A program made the translations under genes and the position numbers. A model generated the notes under the pieces. It was given only the letters and a program-made list of their open reading frames with translations, ran no database searches and had not been told where the DNA came from. Below, in pieces: positions 62,303 to 64,000 of a stretch of DNA of 64,000 nucleotides. The DNA comes from Corynebacterium aquatimens (GTDB lineage Bacteria > Actinomycetota > Actinomycetes > Mycobacteriales > Mycobacteriaceae). Location of the stretch: NCBI RefSeq assembly GCF_030408395.1, contig NZ_CP046980.1:434001-498000 (forward strand), written 5' to 3'. Positions within the stretch are counted from its first letter, which is position 1, and each line of letters opens with the position of its first letter.

Positions 62303-64000
62303 ATGACCGATGGCACGAACAATTTTTCTGCTCCTATCCCTGCGCAGAACGGTGGGCGCGCGCCGTGGCTGGATTTCTATCCAGAGTGGACGGCGCATTC
62401 GTTGGACTACGAAGACGAAACGCTGGTGGATATCTACGAGGCGAATCTAAAGCGCAACGCCGATAAGCCGGCGACGCGTTTCTTTGGCCGGGGGCACACC
62501 TATGCGGAGTTGGACAAGCAGGTGCGCGCCGCCGCGGCGGGCCTGCATGCCGTGGGTGTGAGCAAGGGCGACCGAGTGGCGATCATGCTACCGAATTGCC
62601 CGCAACATGTCGACGCTTTTTTCGCCGCGCAGTTGCTCGGTGCGGTGGTGGTGGAGCATAACCCGCTGTACACCACGAATGAGCTTCGACCGCAGTTCGT
62701 AGACCATGGGGCGAAGGTAGCGATCGTGTGGGACAAGGTCGCTGACACCCTCGGCCCGATCCGCGATGACGGAGGGACGGCGCTGGACACGATCGTCAGC
62801 GTAAACATGACTAAAGCGATGCCGCGGTTGCAGCAGCTGGCGTTGAAGTTGCCCGTCGCTAAGCTCGCGCGGGCGAGGGAGTCGTTGACGGGGGAGCCGT
62901 CGATAAGCGTGGTGCCCTGGGAAAAGTTTGTGGCGACGGGGCGCGCGCACGTGGTCGCGCGGACGGACATTCAATCAGCGGATCCGGCACTGATTTTGTA
63001 CACCTCGGGCACGACAGGCGCGCCGAAGGGAGCGCCGCTAACGCATGCGAACCTGCTGGCGAACCCGAAGCAGGGGCGCGCGTGGGTGAAAGAATTGCAG
63101 CAGCCTGGGCAACGAATGCTTGCCACGCTGCCGTTCTTCCACGCGTATGGGCTGACGTTCTCGCTGACCCTCACCGTGCTGATCGGCAGCGAGCTGATCC
63201 TGTTGCCCGCGCCCACGATGGAGCTGATCATGGGGGCGATGAAAGCGAAGAACCCGCCGACGTTCGTGCCGGGGGTGCCAACGGTTTTTGAACGCATTGT
63301 GGACACCGCGGAGGCTGAAGGCGTGGATCTTTCCGCGGTACAAACAGGGTTTTCTGGGGCCTCGTCGCTGCCCGCGGAAGTCATTGAGGGATGGGAGCGC
63401 GCTACTGGCGGGCGTCTCGTGGAGGGCTATGGGCTTACGGAAACCTCGCCGATCCTGGTCGGTAATCCGCCTACCGACGAGCGTCGACCAGGTTACATCG
63501 GCATCCCATTCCCTGACACGGACGTACGCATTGTCAACCCCGATAATCCCGATGAGGAAATGCCCTACGGTGAAGCCGGTGAGCTCATCGCCCGTGGCCC
63601 GCAGGTCTTCGGTGGCTACATCAATAACCCTGAGGCGACAGCAAAGGTGTTCCACAACGGGTGGTTCCGCACCGGTGACATGGCTGTTATGGAGCCGGAT
63701 GGCTTTATCAAGCTCGTTAGCCGCATCAAGGAGCTGATCATCACCGGGGGATTCAATGTTTACCCGGCGGAGGTCGAGGAGGTCATGCGCCGCCACCCAG
63801 ACATCGCGGAGGTTGCGGTCGTGGGGCGCCCGCGGCACGACGGTTCCGAGGACGTCGTCGCGTGTGTTGTGCTTGAGGACACGGCACGGCTCGACCCGGA
63901 GGGGCTGAAGAGTTACGCGCGCGAGAATCTCACCCGCTACAAGGTTCCGCGTGATTTTTACCACTTCGAGGAGCTCCCGAGCGACCAGCTGGGCAAGATT
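62303..64000 (+). CDS. fadD: Long-chain fatty acid--CoA ligase, 3' end beyond window
   Basis: 566 codons visible, no stop. AMP-binding (ANL) superfamily: phosphate-binding loop LILYTSGTTGAPKGAPLTH near 230, VEGYGLTETSP, WFRTGDMAVMEPDG and the linker VSRIKELIITGGFNVYPAEVEEVM. Activates fatty acids with ATP and CoA. In corynebacteria such ligases serve lipid uptake or mycolate-related acyl activation; which one is not clear. Only the C-terminal end, including the catalytic lysine region, is partly missing. Divergent from the GT87 gene. Confidence 0.9.
   Translation, partial: MTDGTNNFSAPIPAQNGGRAPWLDFYPEWTAHSLDYEDETLVDIYEANLKRNADKPATRFFGRGHTYAELDKQVRAAAAGLHAVGVSKGDRVAIMLPNCPQHVDAFFAAQLLGAVVVEHNPLYTTNELRPQFVDHGAKVAIVWDKVADTLGPIRDDGGTALDTIVSVNMTKAMPRLQQLALKLPVAKLARARESLTGEPSISVVPWEKFVATGRAHVVARTDIQSADPALILYTSGTTGAPKGAPLTHANLLANPKQGRAWVKELQQPGQRMLATLPFFHAYGLTFSLTLTVLIGSELILLPAPTMELIMGAMKAKNPPTFVPGVPTVFERIVDTAEAEGVDLSAVQTGFSGASSLPAEVIEGWERATGGRLVEGYGLTETSPILVGNPPTDERRPGYIGIPFPDTDVRIVNPDNPDEEMPYGEAGELIARGPQVFGGYINNPEATAKVFHNGWFRTGDMAVMEPDGFIKLVSRIKELIITGGFNVYPAEVEEVMRRHPDIAEVAVVGRPRHDGSEDVVACVVLEDTARLDPEGLKSYARENLTRYKVPRDFYHFEELPSDQLGKI

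Overview
The window looks like a chromosomal segment of a Corynebacterium. It is GC-rich, uses many GTG starts, and carries an actinobacterial gene set: mycothiol synthase MshD, CarD, PhoR/PhoS, an IpsA-type LacI regulator, PurS, a DUF3073 protein, cytochrome bd with CydDC, and an IS1249-type element. Gene order follows the radA-to-cyd part of the Corynebacterium glutamicum map as I remember it. The species cannot be fixed from the sequence alone.

Layout. 1-3.7 kb: a secreted LIP-family lipase running off the left edge, a small DUF4236 gene, mutY, beta-carbonic anhydrase and a membrane-anchored protein. 3.7-12.7 kb: radA-disA (DNA integrity and c-di-AMP), a lipoprotein, carD, ispD-ispF, cysS, rlmB and the LacI-type regulator. 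12.7-15.4 kb: trehalose synthesis (otsA, otsB) behind a gene for a histone-H1-like lysine/alanine-rich protein. 15.6-18.8 kb: tRNA-Thr, the phosphate-starvation two-component system phoR-phoS, and a HIT protein. 18.9-38.5 kb: purine genes (purD, purB, purC, purSQL, purF, purM) interspersed with oligopeptidase B, a DUF2334 protein, a zinc-type ABC transporter, a thioesterase and a sterol-carrier-like gene. 38.8-44.0 kb: DUF3073, a YgfZ-type folate-binding protein, PabC-like lyase, nitrobindin-like protein, DUF2993 protein, mshD. 44-50.6 kb: pstSCAB, an IS copy, phoU. 50.7-57.7 kb: dusB and the cydABDC operon. 57.9-64 kb: tRNA-Lys, a second identical IS in opposite orientation, two related membrane-anchored proteins, a GT87 glycosyltransferase and a truncated long-chain acyl-CoA ligase.

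How it fits together. Phosphate sensing (phoRS) and uptake (pstSCAB, phoU) are both here, and both control regions carry contiguous 11-bp direct repeats resembling actinobacterial PHO boxes. The purine genes cover most of the pathway to IMP/AMP. CydAB is encoded just upstream of its assembly transporter CydDC.

The least explained part is 25.7-27.5 kb. A putative nuclease-fold gene is bracketed by two arrays of a 14-bp motif repeated about every 21 bp. Each array is arranged as forward copies, a conserved core, then inverted copies. The core recurs inside a duplicated 115-bp palindromic element downstream of purM. Other unusual structures are the inverted IS pair with intact 8-bp target duplications, a perfect 15-bp hairpin plus 27-bp duplication inside oligopeptidase B, and a 30-bp tandem repeat seeded by a hairpin over the purB stop codon.
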